Source: Rheinheimera pleomorphica (lineage in GTDB: Bacteria; Pseudomonadota; Gammaproteobacteria; Enterobacterales; Alteromonadaceae). From it: a stretch of DNA of 64,000 nucleotides. Within the stretch, counting starts at the first letter, position 1. Each line of letters begins with the position of its first letter. Of this stretch, positions 55,864 through 64,000 are shown piece by piece. Both the position numbers and the translations under genes were made by a program. Location of the stretch: contig NZ_SIRR01000008.1 of the NCBI RefSeq assembly GCF_011634895.1, positions 186,001 through 250,000 on the forward strand, in the 5' to 3' direction. The notes under the pieces were generated by a model, which saw only the letters and a program-made list of their open reading frames with translations, was not told where the DNA came from and did not search any database.

Positions 55864-56652
55864 ATGACTGCGACTATCAAAACGCCAGCCGAAATAGAAA
55901 AAATGCGCGTGGCAGGCCGCCTTGCCGCCGATGTGCTGGAAATGATTGAGCCTTATGTAAAAGCCGGCGTCACCACTGACGAGTTAAATACGATTTGCCA
56001 TAACTATATTGTTAACGAGCAACAAGCGATACCGGCACCGCTGAATTATCACGGCTTTCCCAAATCAATCTGTACCTCGGTTAATCAGGTGATTTGCCAT
56101 GGCATTCCTGGCGATAAAAAACTGAAAGACGGCGATATTATTAATATCGATATCACAGTGATAAAAGACGGTTACCACGGCGACACCTCGAAAATGTTTG
56201 TTGTCGGCAAACCCAGCATTATGGCCGAGCGGCTGATCCGGGTTACACAAGAATGTATGTACCTGGGCCTGAAGAAAGTAAAAAATGGCGCCCGCTTAGG
56301 TGATATCGGCCATGTTATTCAGCAACATGCTGAAGCACACAGCTACTCTGTGGTGCGCGAATACTGCGGCCATGGTATTGGCGCGGTGTTTCATGAAGAC
56401 CCGCAAGTGCTGCACTATGGCAAGCCAGGCAGCGGCGAAGTGTTAAAAACCGGCATGTGTTTAACCATAGAGCCGATGATTAACGCCGGCGGCCGCCATA
56501 GTAAATTACTGGCCGATGGCTGGACAGTGGTCACCAAAGATCGCAGTTTATCCGCCCAGTTTGAGCACACTATTTTGGTCACCGATACCGGCTGTGAAAT
56601 TCTGACCTTGCGCCAGGATGACACCATAGAACGGATTTTAACGGCAGAATAA
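55864..56652 (+). CDS. map: Methionine aminopeptidase type I
   Basis: This 262-residue metalloprotease removes the initiator Met from nascent proteins. The five metal ligands are in INIDITVIKDGYHGDTSK (two Asp), GHGIGAVFHE (His), MCLTIEPMI (Glu) and AQFEHT (Glu); the order matches Escherichia MetAP (264 residues). I chose the ATG at 55864, preceded by AGAGAG; an in-frame codon at 55804 would add 20 residues before TATIKTPAEIEKM. It is divergent from rpsB and followed by glnD after 22 nt. Confidence 0.96.
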   Translation: MTATIKTPAEIEKMRVAGRLAADVLEMIEPYVKAGVTTDELNTICHNYIVNEQQAIPAPLNYHGFPKSICTSVNQVICHGIPGDKKLKDGDIINIDITVIKDGYHGDTSKMFVVGKPSIMAERLIRVTQECMYLGLKKVKNGARLGDIGHVIQQHAEAHSYSVVREYCGHGIGAVFHEDPQVLHYGKPGSGEVLKTGMCLTIEPMINAGGRHSKLLADGWTVVTKDRSLSAQFEHTILVTDTGCEILTLRQDDTIERILTAE

Positions 56653-56674
56653 ACCTCACCTCGGAGTTTGCGAC

Positions 56675-59299
56675 ATGAGCCAGGCGGTAACCTTTAGCAA
56701 AACGCTTCCGGACAGTTACAGCCTGGACAGCTATAAAAAACATTTCGCCGACTTTCACGACTGGTTAAGCAGAAGCTTCTCGCAGCATCCGGTTAATAGC
56801 CTGGTGAAAGCGCGGGCTACGTTTATTGATGAAGTACTGCTACAGCTATGGCATAAATTTGAACTGCATAAAAGCAAGGATTTAAGCCTGATTGCCGTTG
56901 GCGGCTATGGCCGCGGCGAGCTACACCCCTGCTCTGATATCGATTTACTGATCCTGGCCGAGGGCCGGTTATCTGCCGCGCAGCAGGACGCCATCGGCCA
57001 GTTTATTACCTTATTATGGGATTTACGCCTCGAAGTCGGCCACAGCGTACGCACGGTAAAAGAGTCGGTAAAGCTGGGTAAAGACGATATTACCATCGCC
57101 ACCAACTTACTGGAAATGCGCCTGCTAACCGGCAACAAAACGATATTTGAGCAGTTGCAGCTTGAGGTGAGTAAAGACAGTTTTTGGACCAGCCAGGCAT
57201 TTTTTCAGGCCAAACGCCACGAGCAGCAACAGCGCCATGCCCAGTACCATGGCACGGCGTATAATCTGGAACCCAATTTAAAAGCCAACCCGGGTGGTTT
57301 ACGTGACATTCAAACCATTGGCTGGGTGGCAAAACGCCACTTTCAAACCCGCACCATGCGAGAGCTGGTAGCGTATCAGTACCTGACTGAAGATGAATAT
57401 CAGGAGCTGATGGAGTGTGAAGCTTATTTATGGCAAATGCGCTTTGCGCTGCATATCGAAGCGGGCCGCAACGAAAACCGTATTCTGTTTGATTACCAGC
57501 CGGCAGTAGCAGAGCGGCTGGGCTTTGGCTCTGACGGCAAAGCCTCAGTAGAGCGCATGATGAAGCGGTTTTTCCGCACCGTGCAACGCGTCGCCGAGCT
57601 AAATGAAATGTTGCTGCAACACTTTGACGGCAGCATTTTAAACCACAAAGAGAAAGTGAAAACGCTGATCCTCGATGATTATTTCGAGCTGCAGGGCCAT
57701 TTGATCTGCGCCCGTGATAATGCCGTTTTTGCCCGGCGTGATAATCTGCTGCGGCTGTTCTGGCATATTGCCAATAACTCCAATATTACTGGTGTGCACT
57801 CCTCTACCATGCGGCTTATCCGCCAGGTACGGCGGCGTTTAATGGGCGATTTGCAAGACTATGAAGCCTGCCGCCAACTGTTTTTAGCCATCATGCGTCA
57901 CCCGCGTGGTATGGACAAAGCTATAACGCTAATGCACCGCTACGGTGTGTTAGCTGCCTATCTGCCGCAGTGGCGCAACATTGTCGGCCAGATGCAATTT
58001 GATTTATTTCATGCTTACACCGTGGATGAACATACCCACCGTTTGCTGAAAAACTTATACAAATACACCTTAAGCGAGCATGAAAGCGAGTTTCCGCTGT
58101 GTAGCGACATCGTCAAAAAAATGGAAAAGCCAGAGCTGTTATATCTGGCCGGTATTTTTCACGACATTGCCAAAGGCCGCGGCGGTGACCACTCAGAGCT
58201 GGGCGCGATGGATGTACGAGAGTTTGCCAAACTGCATAAACTGTCGGAGTTTGACAGCAAACTGATTGCCTGGTTGGTCGAGCACCATTTGCTCATGTCG
58301 GTGACGGCGCAGCGCCGCGATATTCATGACCCTGCGGTAGTGGCCGAGTTCGCCGAAAAAGTACGCGACGAAACCCGGCTTAATTACCTGTATTGTTTAA
58401 CGCTGGCTGATATTCGCGCCACCAACGACAACTTATGGAACGATTGGAAAGGCTCGCTGCTGCGTGAGCTGTTTCTGGCCACACAAAAAGCTTTTCGCCG
58501 TGGCCTGGAAAAACCGATGGACCTGCGTGACTTAATTCGTGAAAACCAGAGCGAGGCCATGCCACTGCTGCTAAAGCAAACCTTTAGCGAGAGCGAAATT
58601 CTGCAGTTGTGGAGCCGGATTAAAGCCGATTACTTTGCCCGCTACAGCGCCAAGCAAATTGTCTGGCATTGTGAGCATATACTGCGGCACAAAAACCCGG
58701 ACGAACCATTGGTGTTAATTAGCAAGGCACCGATTCGTGGCGGCACCCAGGTGTTTATTTACACTAAAGATCAGCCGAAATTATTTGCCCGTTTAGTGGC
58801 GGCACTGGACAGCAAAAAGGTGAATATTTTTGATGCCCAGATCATGACTAATAAAGATGGTTATGCCATGGATACCTTTGTTATTCTTGAGCAAAACGGC
58901 GATCCGGTGAATTCGCCATCGCGCCAGCAAAGCATTAAACGCGCACTGGAGCTGTATATTGCCGGTAAGCCGGATTTATCGCGGCAAAAAACCAAACTAT
59001 CGCGCCAGATGCGCCAGTTTAATGTACCGCCCAAGGTGGTGTTTCTGCCCGGCAATACCAGCAAGCGCACTATGATAGAGCTGGCCGCACTGGATACGCC
59101 TGGCTTGCTGGCCAATATCGGTGAAGTATTTCAGCGCTGCGATGTCAATATTCATGCGGCGAAAATCACCACCATAGGTGAGCGGGCAGAAGACTTTTTT
59201 ATGATTTCAAATAGCGACGATCAGGCGCTGTCCACTGAGCAGCAAAGCACACTGAAACGGGCATTGATCGAGCAACTTTCACAGCAAACAGAAGGCTAA
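56675..59299 (+). CDS. glnD: PII uridylyltransferase / uridylyl-removing enzyme
   Basis: This 874-residue bifunctional nitrogen sensor adds or removes UMP on PII according to glutamine level. The nucleotidyltransferase motif [15 protein letters not shown] is at 76-90 with Asp88/Asp90. The HD hydrolase motif [15 protein letters not shown] is near 496. Two ACT domains, which bind glutamine, fill the last ~180 residues ([20 protein letters not shown] and [14 protein letters not shown]). It is complete. It lies between map and dapD in the conserved order. Confidence 0.96.
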   Translation: MSQAVTFSKTLPDSYSLDSYKKHFADFHDWLSRSFSQHPVNSLVKARATFIDEVLLQLWHKFELHKSKDLSLIAVGGYGRGELHPCSDIDLLILAEGRLSAAQQDAIGQFITLLWDLRLEVGHSVRTVKESVKLGKDDITIATNLLEMRLLTGNKTIFEQLQLEVSKDSFWTSQAFFQAKRHEQQQRHAQYHGTAYNLEPNLKANPGGLRDIQTIGWVAKRHFQTRTMRELVAYQYLTEDEYQELMECEAYLWQMRFALHIEAGRNENRILFDYQPAVAERLGFGSDGKASVERMMKRFFRTVQRVAELNEMLLQHFDGSILNHKEKVKTLILDDYFELQGHLICARDNAVFARRDNLLRLFWHIANNSNITGVHSSTMRLIRQVRRRLMGDLQDYEACRQLFLAIMRHPRGMDKAITLMHRYGVLAAYLPQWRNIVGQMQFDLFHAYTVDEHTHRLLKNLYKYTLSEHESEFPLCSDIVKKMEKPELLYLAGIFHDIAKGRGGDHSELGAMDVREFAKLHKLSEFDSKLIAWLVEHHLLMSVTAQRRDIHDPAVVAEFAEKVRDETRLNYLYCLTLADIRATNDNLWNDWKGSLLRELFLATQKAFRRGLEKPMDLRDLIRENQSEAMPLLLKQTFSESEILQLWSRIKADYFARYSAKQIVWHCEHILRHKNPDEPLVLISKAPIRGGTQVFIYTKDQPKLFARLVAALDSKKVNIFDAQIMTNKDGYAMDTFVILEQNGDPVNSPSRQQSIKRALELYIAGKPDLSRQKTKLSRQMRQFNVPPKVVFLPGNTSKRTMIELAALDTPGLLANIGEVFQRCDVNIHAAKITTIGERAEDFFMISNSDDQALSTEQQSTLKRALIEQLSQQTEG

Positions 59300-59307
59300 T
59301 ATACCCA

Positions 59308-60132
59308 ATGTCAGAGTTAAAAAGTATTATCGAGCAGGCATTTGAACAACGCGCCGACATTACGCCAAACACCGTAACCTTAGATGTGAAACAGGCAGTA
59401 GAAACAGTCATTAGCATGCTGGATAACGGCAGCGCCCGGGTGGCTGAGAAAATTGCCGGTGAATGGGTCGTGCATCAATGGTTGAAAAAAGCCGTATTGC
59501 TGTCGTTTCGCATTAACGACAACCAGGTAATGGATGGCGCGGAAAACCGCTTTTTCGATAAAGTGCCAATGAAATACGCGTCTTACACTGATGAGCAATT
59601 CCGCTCTGACGGTGTGCGCGTAGTACCACCGGCCGCGGTGCGCCGCGGCAGTTATATTGCGAAAAACGTGGTACTGATGCCCTCTTACGTCAATATTGGT
59701 GCCTATGTCGGTGAAGGCACTATGGTAGACACCTGGGCCACCGTGGGCAGCTGCGCGCAAATTGGTAAAAACGTGCATTTATCCGGCGGCGTCGGCATAG
59801 GTGGTGTATTAGAGCCACTGCAAGCCAACCCAACCATTATTGAAGACAACTGCTTTATCGGTGCCCGCTCTGAAGTGGTGGAAGGTGTTGTTATTGAAGA
59901 AGGCGCTGTGCTATCAATGGGTGTTTATATCAGCCAGAGTACCCGTATTTATGACCGCGAAACCGGTGAAATCAGCTATGGCCGGGTGCCAGCCGGCGCC
60001 GTAGTGGTGCCAGGTTCAATTCCATCTAAAGATGGCAGCCACAGTTTATATGCGGCGATTATCGTCAAGAAAGTGGATGCGCAAACCCGCGCCAAAGTGG
60101 GTATTAATGCCCTGCTGCGCAGCGTGGAGTAA
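59308..60132 (+). CDS. dapD: 2,3,4,5-tetrahydropyridine-2,6-dicarboxylate N-succinyltransferase
   Basis: This 274-residue trimeric enzyme of the succinylase branch of lysine/diaminopimelate synthesis equals the Escherichia length. [17 protein letters not shown] is followed by the left-handed beta-helix with [35 protein letters not shown] and [13 protein letters not shown] are also present. It starts 8 nt after glnD and is followed by a terminator, so it closes the map-glnD-dapD unit. Confidence 0.97.
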   Translation: MSELKSIIEQAFEQRADITPNTVTLDVKQAVETVISMLDNGSARVAEKIAGEWVVHQWLKKAVLLSFRINDNQVMDGAENRFFDKVPMKYASYTDEQFRSDGVRVVPPAAVRRGSYIAKNVVLMPSYVNIGAYVGEGTMVDTWATVGSCAQIGKNVHLSGGVGIGGVLEPLQANPTIIEDNCFIGARSEVVEGVVIEEGAVLSMGVYISQSTRIYDRETGEISYGRVPAGAVVVPGSIPSKDGSHSLYAAIIVKKVDAQTRAKVGINALLRSVE

Positions 60133-60152
60133 GCCCGCTTCAGCCAGATAAC

Positions 60153-60180
60153 AAAACGGCAGCCTAAGGCTGCCGTTTTT
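60153..60180. terminator. Bidirectional terminator after dapD
   Basis: ACGGCAGCC-TAA-GGCTGCCGT is flanked by AAA and TTTT. It serves dapD (plus) and probably the small membrane protein gene that converges from the other side. Confidence 0.92.
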
Positions 60181-60200
60181 GCATCAGTTGACAGAGTGCA

Positions 60201-60395
60201 TTAACTGATAAACAACAGCACTGCAAAGCTGACCAGACCAACGGCAGCAAACATCACGTATTCCAGCCGCTTTTCAAAACGCTTTTCCGGGCCCACCTCT
60301 GCCGGCACTAACAGCGCCGAAAACAGACAGGTTAAGCCTGCCAGTAAGCACAGTGTGGTTAAACCAAATACCAGCGCCGAACCTAACATCGCCAT
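60201..60395 (-). CDS. Small two-helix membrane protein, function unknown
   Basis: This 64-residue protein has two hydrophobic segments (about 5-30 and 46-63) joined by a charged loop, EVGPEKRFEKRLE. GGGTGAG precedes the ATG at 60395. It is flanked by a terminator and sits alone between dapD and cysZ. I do not recognise the family. The clean ribosome binding site, the two-helix design and the terminator make it a likely real gene. Confidence 0.65.
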   Translation of the reverse strand: MAMLGSALVFGLTTLCLLAGLTCLFSALLVPAEVGPEKRFEKRLEYVMFAAVGLVSFAVLLFIS

Positions 60396-60599
60396 ATCTC
60401 ACCCTTCATTTATTTAGAACCGGTTGCACCGCGCTGCGGTAAAAACTGGGCGCATTCTAGCATAAAACCGCCCCTGTTGTGCCAGCGCTGTGTAACAGCG
60501 TTATATTCTGTTACCAAAAAACCCCAATCAACAACGCAGACTTAGGTCTCAGACACTTTATACTGCACTTAGCGTTACCATTTTTCTGTCGAGGTAGTA

Positions 60600-61361
60600 A
60601 TGTACTATTTTTTCCGTGGCTTAAGTTTGATCCACACCAAAGGTTTAAAGCGTTTTGTGCTGGTGCCGCTGCTAATTAACCTGCTGTTGTTCTCCTTTGC
60701 TTTTTATATTTTACTGGCTCAGGTTAATGCCATGGTTAGCGCAGTACAGCAGTATTTACCATCCTGGCTACATTGGCTGGAGTATTTGCTGATCCCGCTG
60801 GGTGTGATGACGCTGGTGATTGGTTTAGCCTATAGCTTTACGATGGTGGCCAACTTCATCGCCGCACCTTTTAATGGTTTATTAAGCGAAAAAGTAGAAG
60901 CCCATTTAAGCGGCAAAACCCTGCCCGATATCGGCGTCGGCGGTTTTATCAAAGATATGCCGCGCATGTTGGGGCGCGAATGGCAAAAACTGCTGTACGC
61001 GCTGCCGCGCGCCATTATTTTATTTATCCTGTTTTTATTTCTGCCGGTTATAGGCCCGATATTGTGGTTTTTATTTACCAGCTGGCTACTGGCCATTCAG
61101 TATATTGATTACCCCTACGACAACCACAAAATAGACTTTCGCACCATGCGCCAGCAACTGCGCAACCAACCGGGCAACAGCTTTGCTTTTGGCATTACGG
61201 TAAATATTGCCTGCATGGTCCCGCTGTTTAACCTGTTTGTTATGCCGATAGCCGTATGCGGCGCCACCGCGATGTGGGTGGATAAACTGGCAGCACAAAA
61301 CGACCCGGCACTAAAAGTACCGGGCGCAAAGGCCTATAACAAGCTGGATAAATATTGTTAA
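60600..61361 (+). CDS. cysZ: CysZ sulfate transporter
   Basis: This 253-residue inner-membrane protein equals the length of Escherichia CysZ, which imports sulfate for cysteine synthesis. It starts MYYFFRGLSLIHTKGLKRFV, and contains NFIAAPFNGLLSEKVE and WLLAIQYIDYPYDNH, the family hallmarks. Several hydrophobic segments are seen. The ATG at 60600 follows GAGGTAGTA. It stands alone and converges on yqcA, overlapping its end by 4 nt. A TATACT at 60559-60564 could be a -10 box, but no -35 is evident. Confidence 0.92.
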   Translation: MYYFFRGLSLIHTKGLKRFVLVPLLINLLLFSFAFYILLAQVNAMVSAVQQYLPSWLHWLEYLLIPLGVMTLVIGLAYSFTMVANFIAAPFNGLLSEKVEAHLSGKTLPDIGVGGFIKDMPRMLGREWQKLLYALPRAIILFILFLFLPVIGPILWFLFTSWLLAIQYIDYPYDNHKIDFRTMRQQLRNQPGNSFAFGITVNIACMVPLFNLFVMPIAVCGATAMWVDKLAAQNDPALKVPGAKAYNKLDKYC

Positions 61362-61807
61362 CTCTGCGCGCTAAACTGTTGTTTAAGCCATGGCAAGGCG
61401 ATCGTTTCTGGTTCCAGCGTTTCACCGGCATCAATACGCAGCATAGGGGCTAGCTCTGTGCCCTGAATTTCCAGCAGCAGCTCACGCAGTTGCTCACCGG
61501 CGCCGCAAAAGGTGTCATAGCTGCTATCGCCCAACGCAATCACGGCAAAGTGTTTGCCGGTCAGTAGCGGAAAGCGGTTTTGTACGTCCAGATAAAATGG
61601 CAGCAGATTATCCGGAATATCGCCCTGACCGGTGGTAGAGCTAATCAGCAGCCAGATATCGGCATTAAAGTTAAGCACATCGTCCAGCTTAGGCTCTTCA
61701 TACAACCTGATGTCATGCCCTATTGTAGTCAGCAGCGATTGGGCTTCCTCCGCAACATACTGCGCCGCACCATACACACTGCCTACCATTACTGCGATTT
61801 TTGCCAT
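61358..61807 (-). CDS. yqcA: Flavodoxin YqcA
   Basis: This 149-residue flavodoxin equals Escherichia YqcA in length and shares the FMN-binding pattern. GSVYGAAQYVAEEA is the phosphate loop, and SSTTGQGDIPDN and ALGDSSYDTFCGAG are the isoalloxazine loops. The electron partner is unknown. It is last in the yqcC-truC-yqcA unit and overlaps truC by 19 nt. The conserved neighbourhood supports YqcA over MioC. Confidence 0.88.
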   Translation of the reverse strand: MAKIAVMVGSVYGAAQYVAEEAQSLLTTIGHDIRLYEEPKLDDVLNFNADIWLLISSTTGQGDIPDNLLPFYLDVQNRFPLLTGKHFAVIALGDSSYDTFCGAGEQLRELLLEIQGTELAPMLRIDAGETLEPETIALPWLKQQFSAQS

Positions 61808-62601
61808 TTTTCCTCCATAAAATGCTCAGCAAACTGTTGCTGATAATACTTATCATCCGTTGGCCAGCCAAACTGACGAAATAAGGGTTCAAGTTCGTTC
61901 AGACCGGCACTAAACAGCAAAGGTTCACCGCTAACCGGATGCAGCAGCTGCAATTGCTTGGCCACTAACATTAAGCGACGGCAATTAAACTGCTGTTTAA
62001 ATAACGCATTGTGTTTACCATCGCCATGGCTGGTATCCCCCACTATTGGGTAACGTAAGTGCGCCAGATGGCGCCGTAGCTGGTGCTTACGACCGGTTAG
62101 CGGTTGCAGTGCAATTAAAGAATATCGCGCGGCCGGATACTTACTGACCGGTATTGGTAGCTCTACCTGCTGCAGCGGCTGATAACGGGTTATCGCTTGC
62201 TGCGGCGCTTTATCTTCCCGGCTGAATTTATCAGCAATTTTATCCAGCTGCTCTTTGAGCGGGTAATCCAGCTCGCCGCCAGCGGGCAAAAAGCCGCGTA
62301 CCACGGCCAGATAATACTTGCGCCATTGCTTTAGTTGCTGCTGCTCGCCCAGCAGACGTGCTACCTCAGCAGATAATGCAAACAGCAGCACACCGGATGT
62401 TGGCCTGTCTAAGCGGTGCACTGGAAACACATGCTGGCCAATTTGGTCGCGCAAGCTTTGCATAACAAACACCGTTTCGTGCTTATCCAGAAATGAGCGA
62501 TGCACCAGCATGCCACTGGGTTTATCTATCGCGACAATATGCTCATCCTGATACAGAATCGTCAGCGGTGCAGTTAAAATAAAAGGTTCAGCTGAACTCA
62601 T
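61789..62601 (-). CDS. truC: tRNA pseudouridine(65) synthase
   Basis: This 270-residue RluA-type pseudouridine synthase modifies U65 of certain tRNAs. The catalytic motif HRLDRPTSGVLLFA (about 62-75) holds the Asp, and KPSGMLVHRS and LTGRKHQLRRHLAH complete the signature. It overlaps yqcC by 4 nt and yqcA by 19 nt, so the three are translated as a coupled unit. Confidence 0.93.
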   Translation of the reverse strand: MSSAEPFILTAPLTILYQDEHIVAIDKPSGMLVHRSFLDKHETVFVMQSLRDQIGQHVFPVHRLDRPTSGVLLFALSAEVARLLGEQQQLKQWRKYYLAVVRGFLPAGGELDYPLKEQLDKIADKFSREDKAPQQAITRYQPLQQVELPIPVSKYPAARYSLIALQPLTGRKHQLRRHLAHLRYPIVGDTSHGDGKHNALFKQQFNCRRLMLVAKQLQLLHPVSGEPLLFSAGLNELEPLFRQFGWPTDDKYYQQQFAEHFMEEKWQKSQ

Positions 62602-62918
62602 GCTACTCCTGACAAGATGTTGTCAATGCGCCTAATAATGTTCAGTAATATAGCTGGGCGTGGCGCGCTATCATTAAACGCCAGCTCGGCCATCGGCAGT
62701 ATACTGACCTTAGTTGGCAAGGCGTGCTGAGCATCCAGTAGCGCCTGCAGCCGTGGCAGAAAGATAAATTGTAGCCATTGTTCCAGCTTTAGGGTGTCAT
62801 AACAAAACGGTAAAGTGCTGCTAAGCGATGTGGCATCGGGCGCTTGTGACGCCCACAGTTGTTGGGCCTTTAGCTCGGCTTCCAGTTCATCTAACAGCTG
62901 TTGTACTACTTCTGACAT
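62598..62918 (-). CDS. yqcC: YqcC family protein
   Basis: This 106-residue helical protein is similar in length and pattern to Escherichia YqcC: ELEAELKAQQLW near the start, PFCYDTLKLEQWLQFIFLPR and a C-terminal segment with ILLNIIRRID. The function is unknown. It lies at the head of the yqcC-truC-yqcA unit, as in Escherichia. Confidence 0.88.
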   Translation of the reverse strand: MSEVVQQLLDELEAELKAQQLWASQAPDATSLSSTLPFCYDTLKLEQWLQFIFLPRLQALLDAQHALPTKVSILPMAELAFNDSAPRPAILLNIIRRIDNILSGVA

Positions 62919-63028
62919 AAGAACCTCAGATCCGGGTGGCCAAGTTTAACATAAGCAAAAGCCAGCATCAGCCCTTGTAAAAGCCGACAGCAATCAGCAT
63001 TATCAGCCAATAGTTTCAGGAGACACAC

Positions 63029-63328
63029 ATGGGTTCAGTATTATTACTGCTGCTGATCAGCACGATTTGTTATTTGTTCTGGTTACAGCGCAAACAAGAC
63101 GAGCGTGCTGTCGTGGTGGCACGTCAGCTATGCCAACAACAGCAACTACAGCTACTCGATTGCGGCCGCAGTGGTCACAGCTTTCGTAAAATACAGGGGC
63201 GTCTGCGCTTTATCACGCTGTATCAGGTCGACTTTAGCGGAGATGGAGAAAGCCGCTACCAGGCAGAATTACTGCTGAGCGGCATGCGCCTGGCGGCGTT
63301 TAACTTACCGGCTTATCGCATTAATTAG
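63029..63328 (+). CDS. DUF3301 family membrane-anchored protein
   Basis: This 99-residue protein has one N-terminal membrane helix (about 3-19) and a soluble domain with DCGRSGHSFRKIQGRLRFI and YQVDFSGDGE, typical of DUF3301. The function is unknown. AGGAG precedes the ATG at 63029. It is divergent from yqcC and overlaps the 3' end of the DUF962 gene by 8 nt. Confidence 0.8.
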   Translation: MGSVLLLLLISTICYLFWLQRKQDERAVVVARQLCQQQQLQLLDCGRSGHSFRKIQGRLRFITLYQVDFSGDGESRYQAELLLSGMRLAAFNLPAYRIN

Positions 63329-63638
63329 CCGGCAATTTGCCTTTTAACTGCCCGGTTAAAAAATCTTTTAGCATCACCCAATCGGCCGCCAGGCTGTAAA
63401 ACGGGTATTTAAAGGTAGCGGGCTTGTTGTGTTCAAATAAAAAGTGTCCTAACCAGGCAAAGCCGTAACCAATAACCGGCAATAACCACAACAATTGCCA
63501 GTATTGGCTAAGTACGGCATACAACAGCACGGCTATCACCAGCATACTGCCGGTGTAATGCAAGGCACGGCACACCGGGTGTTGGTGCTCGGCTAAATAA
63601 TACGGATAAAATTCGGCAAAACGACTGAACTTATGCAT
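63321..63638 (-). CDS. DUF962 / Mpo1-like membrane protein
   Basis: This 105-residue protein has the start pattern FAEFYPYYLAEHQHPVCRALHY, in which conserved His residues may bind iron, and the later GHFLFEHNKPATFKYP motif. Two or three hydrophobic segments lie between. The yeast relative Mpo1 is a dioxygenase acting on 2-hydroxy fatty acids; whether the bacterial form does the same is not known. It overlaps the DUF3301 gene by 8 nt, tail to tail. Confidence 0.8.
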   Translation of the reverse strand: MHKFSRFAEFYPYYLAEHQHPVCRALHYTGSMLVIAVLLYAVLSQYWQLLWLLPVIGYGFAWLGHFLFEHNKPATFKYPFYSLAADWVMLKDFLTGQLKGKLPAN

Positions 63639-63656
63639 ACGCTGAGGCCTGTCTGG

Positions 63657-64000
63657 TTAAGCTGCGACATTTTGACGCTGGCGGAACATCAGGGTACCAC
63701 TGACGGTATTAAAGGCAAGTTCGGTCACCGGCTGATACTGATCGCCGGCAAAAAATGTCTTGTATTTGTCCAGCGTGACAAAAACACCAATACCAGCAGA
63801 GTGCTGATCTTTATCCACTATAGAATCCACCGCATGGATCAGGTAGTGGCCTAAGCCTAAATGCTGATGCTTAGGAGCAACTGCAATAAAAGCAAGCATA
63901 TGGTAGCGCTCAGCTGGCATAGCTGCATGGATTTTTTGCTCTTTGTCGAGCAGCTGTTTAGTTGACACATAACCGGCAGTAAGCAGCATTTTCAAGCGCC
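63657..64000 (-). CDS. GNAT-like acetyltransferase, C-terminal part (cut by window end)
   Basis: The frame stays open to the window edge, and about 112-114 residues are visible. The segment FIAVAPKHQHLGLGHYLIHAV fits GNAT motif A, with Q-x-x-G-x-G for acetyl-CoA binding, followed by GVFVTLDKYKTFFAGDQYQPV, which matches the later strand-helix part. GNAT proteins normally have 50-100 residues before motif A, so the start is probably outside the window; the TTG and ATG codons near 63995 and 63989 are unlikely starts. The substrate is unknown. Confidence 0.6.
   Translation of the reverse strand, partial: RLKMLLTAGYVSTKQLLDKEQKIHAAMPAERYHMLAFIAVAPKHQHLGLGHYLIHAVDSIVDKDQHSAGIGVFVTLDKYKTFFAGDQYQPVTELAFNTVSGTLMFRQRQNVAA

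Noticed and set aside
60536-60564. cysZ promoter with TATACT as -10
   Set aside because: The -10 hexamer is good, but nothing resembling a -35 box occurs at the right distance.

Overview
The window is chromosomal DNA from a gammaproteobacterium, most likely of the Alteromonadales/Chromatiales border group that holds Rheinheimera, Alishewanella and Arsukibacterium. The evidence is the Escherichia-like order of the housekeeping blocks, two large TonB-dependent receptors with the MYTNNKI-KAVRLAIAFG leader common in marine Alteromonadales, and small families such as DUF3014, DUF3301 and YbaM. The placement is inferred from gene content only. No tRNA or rRNA genes, insertion sequences, prophage or CRISPR arrays were seen.

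Layout. 1-5913: the 5' end of grxD, then sodB, then the stress operon prkA-yeaH-ycgB (+). 5919-7897: a two-gene signalling unit (-), a receiver/CheC-type phosphatase protein and a PAS-GGDEF diguanylate cyclase, preceded by a 20-bp palindrome. 8028-9302: an exported thiol peroxidase and the small heat-shock protein ibpA. 9367-16143: adk, htpG, recR, ybaB, dnaX and apt (all -), with a sigma-32 promoter at htpG and an Escherichia-type programmed frameshift site in dnaX. 16181-18608: an MNIO/bufferin-type (Hvf-like) ribosomal peptide cluster (-). It has a secreted Cys-rich precursor with ten GKCG motifs, a DUF692 oxidase, a DUF2063 partner and an unrecognised 39-residue membrane peptide. An attenuator-like hairpin lies after the precursor gene and a terminator after the last gene. 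18637-25377: a secreted repeat protein and two paralogous TonB receptors (-) whose leaders share a covarying hairpin. 25845-30165: the operon dinG-yfcA-priC-HDAC-like (+), converging on kynA (-). 31364-31947: a ComFB-like gene and ybaM (+) facing the 4.5S RNA gene ffs (-). 31967-36429: a DUF3014 membrane protein, a patatin-like lipase, a GGDEF protein and tilS.

36524-55800 is one long minus-strand block of envelope and translation genes: rpsB-tsf, pyrH, frr, uppS-cdsA-dxr-rseP-bamA-skp-lpxD-fabZ-lpxA-lpxB-rnhB-dnaE-accA. Many of its genes overlap by a few bases. Terminators follow tsf, frr and accA, and a strong promoter with a GC-rich discriminator stands about 200 nt before rpsB. From 55864 on the plus strand come map-glnD-dapD, then a small membrane protein (-), cysZ (+), the yqcC-truC-yqcA unit (-), a DUF3301 protein (+), a DUF962 protein (-) and the C-terminal part of a GNAT-like protein cut by the window end.

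The part most deserving attention is 16181-18608. The enzyme pair belongs to families known to convert cysteines of EGKC motifs into copper-binding heterocycles. Here the precursor has been enlarged by an in-frame tandem duplication of about 117 nt, the usual DoxX partner is absent, and a tiny membrane peptide takes the last position of the operon. Other notable structures are the ffs promoter nested in the terminator of the upstream gene, a DinG lacking one of the four iron-sulfur cysteines, and the thiol peroxidase with a signal peptide.
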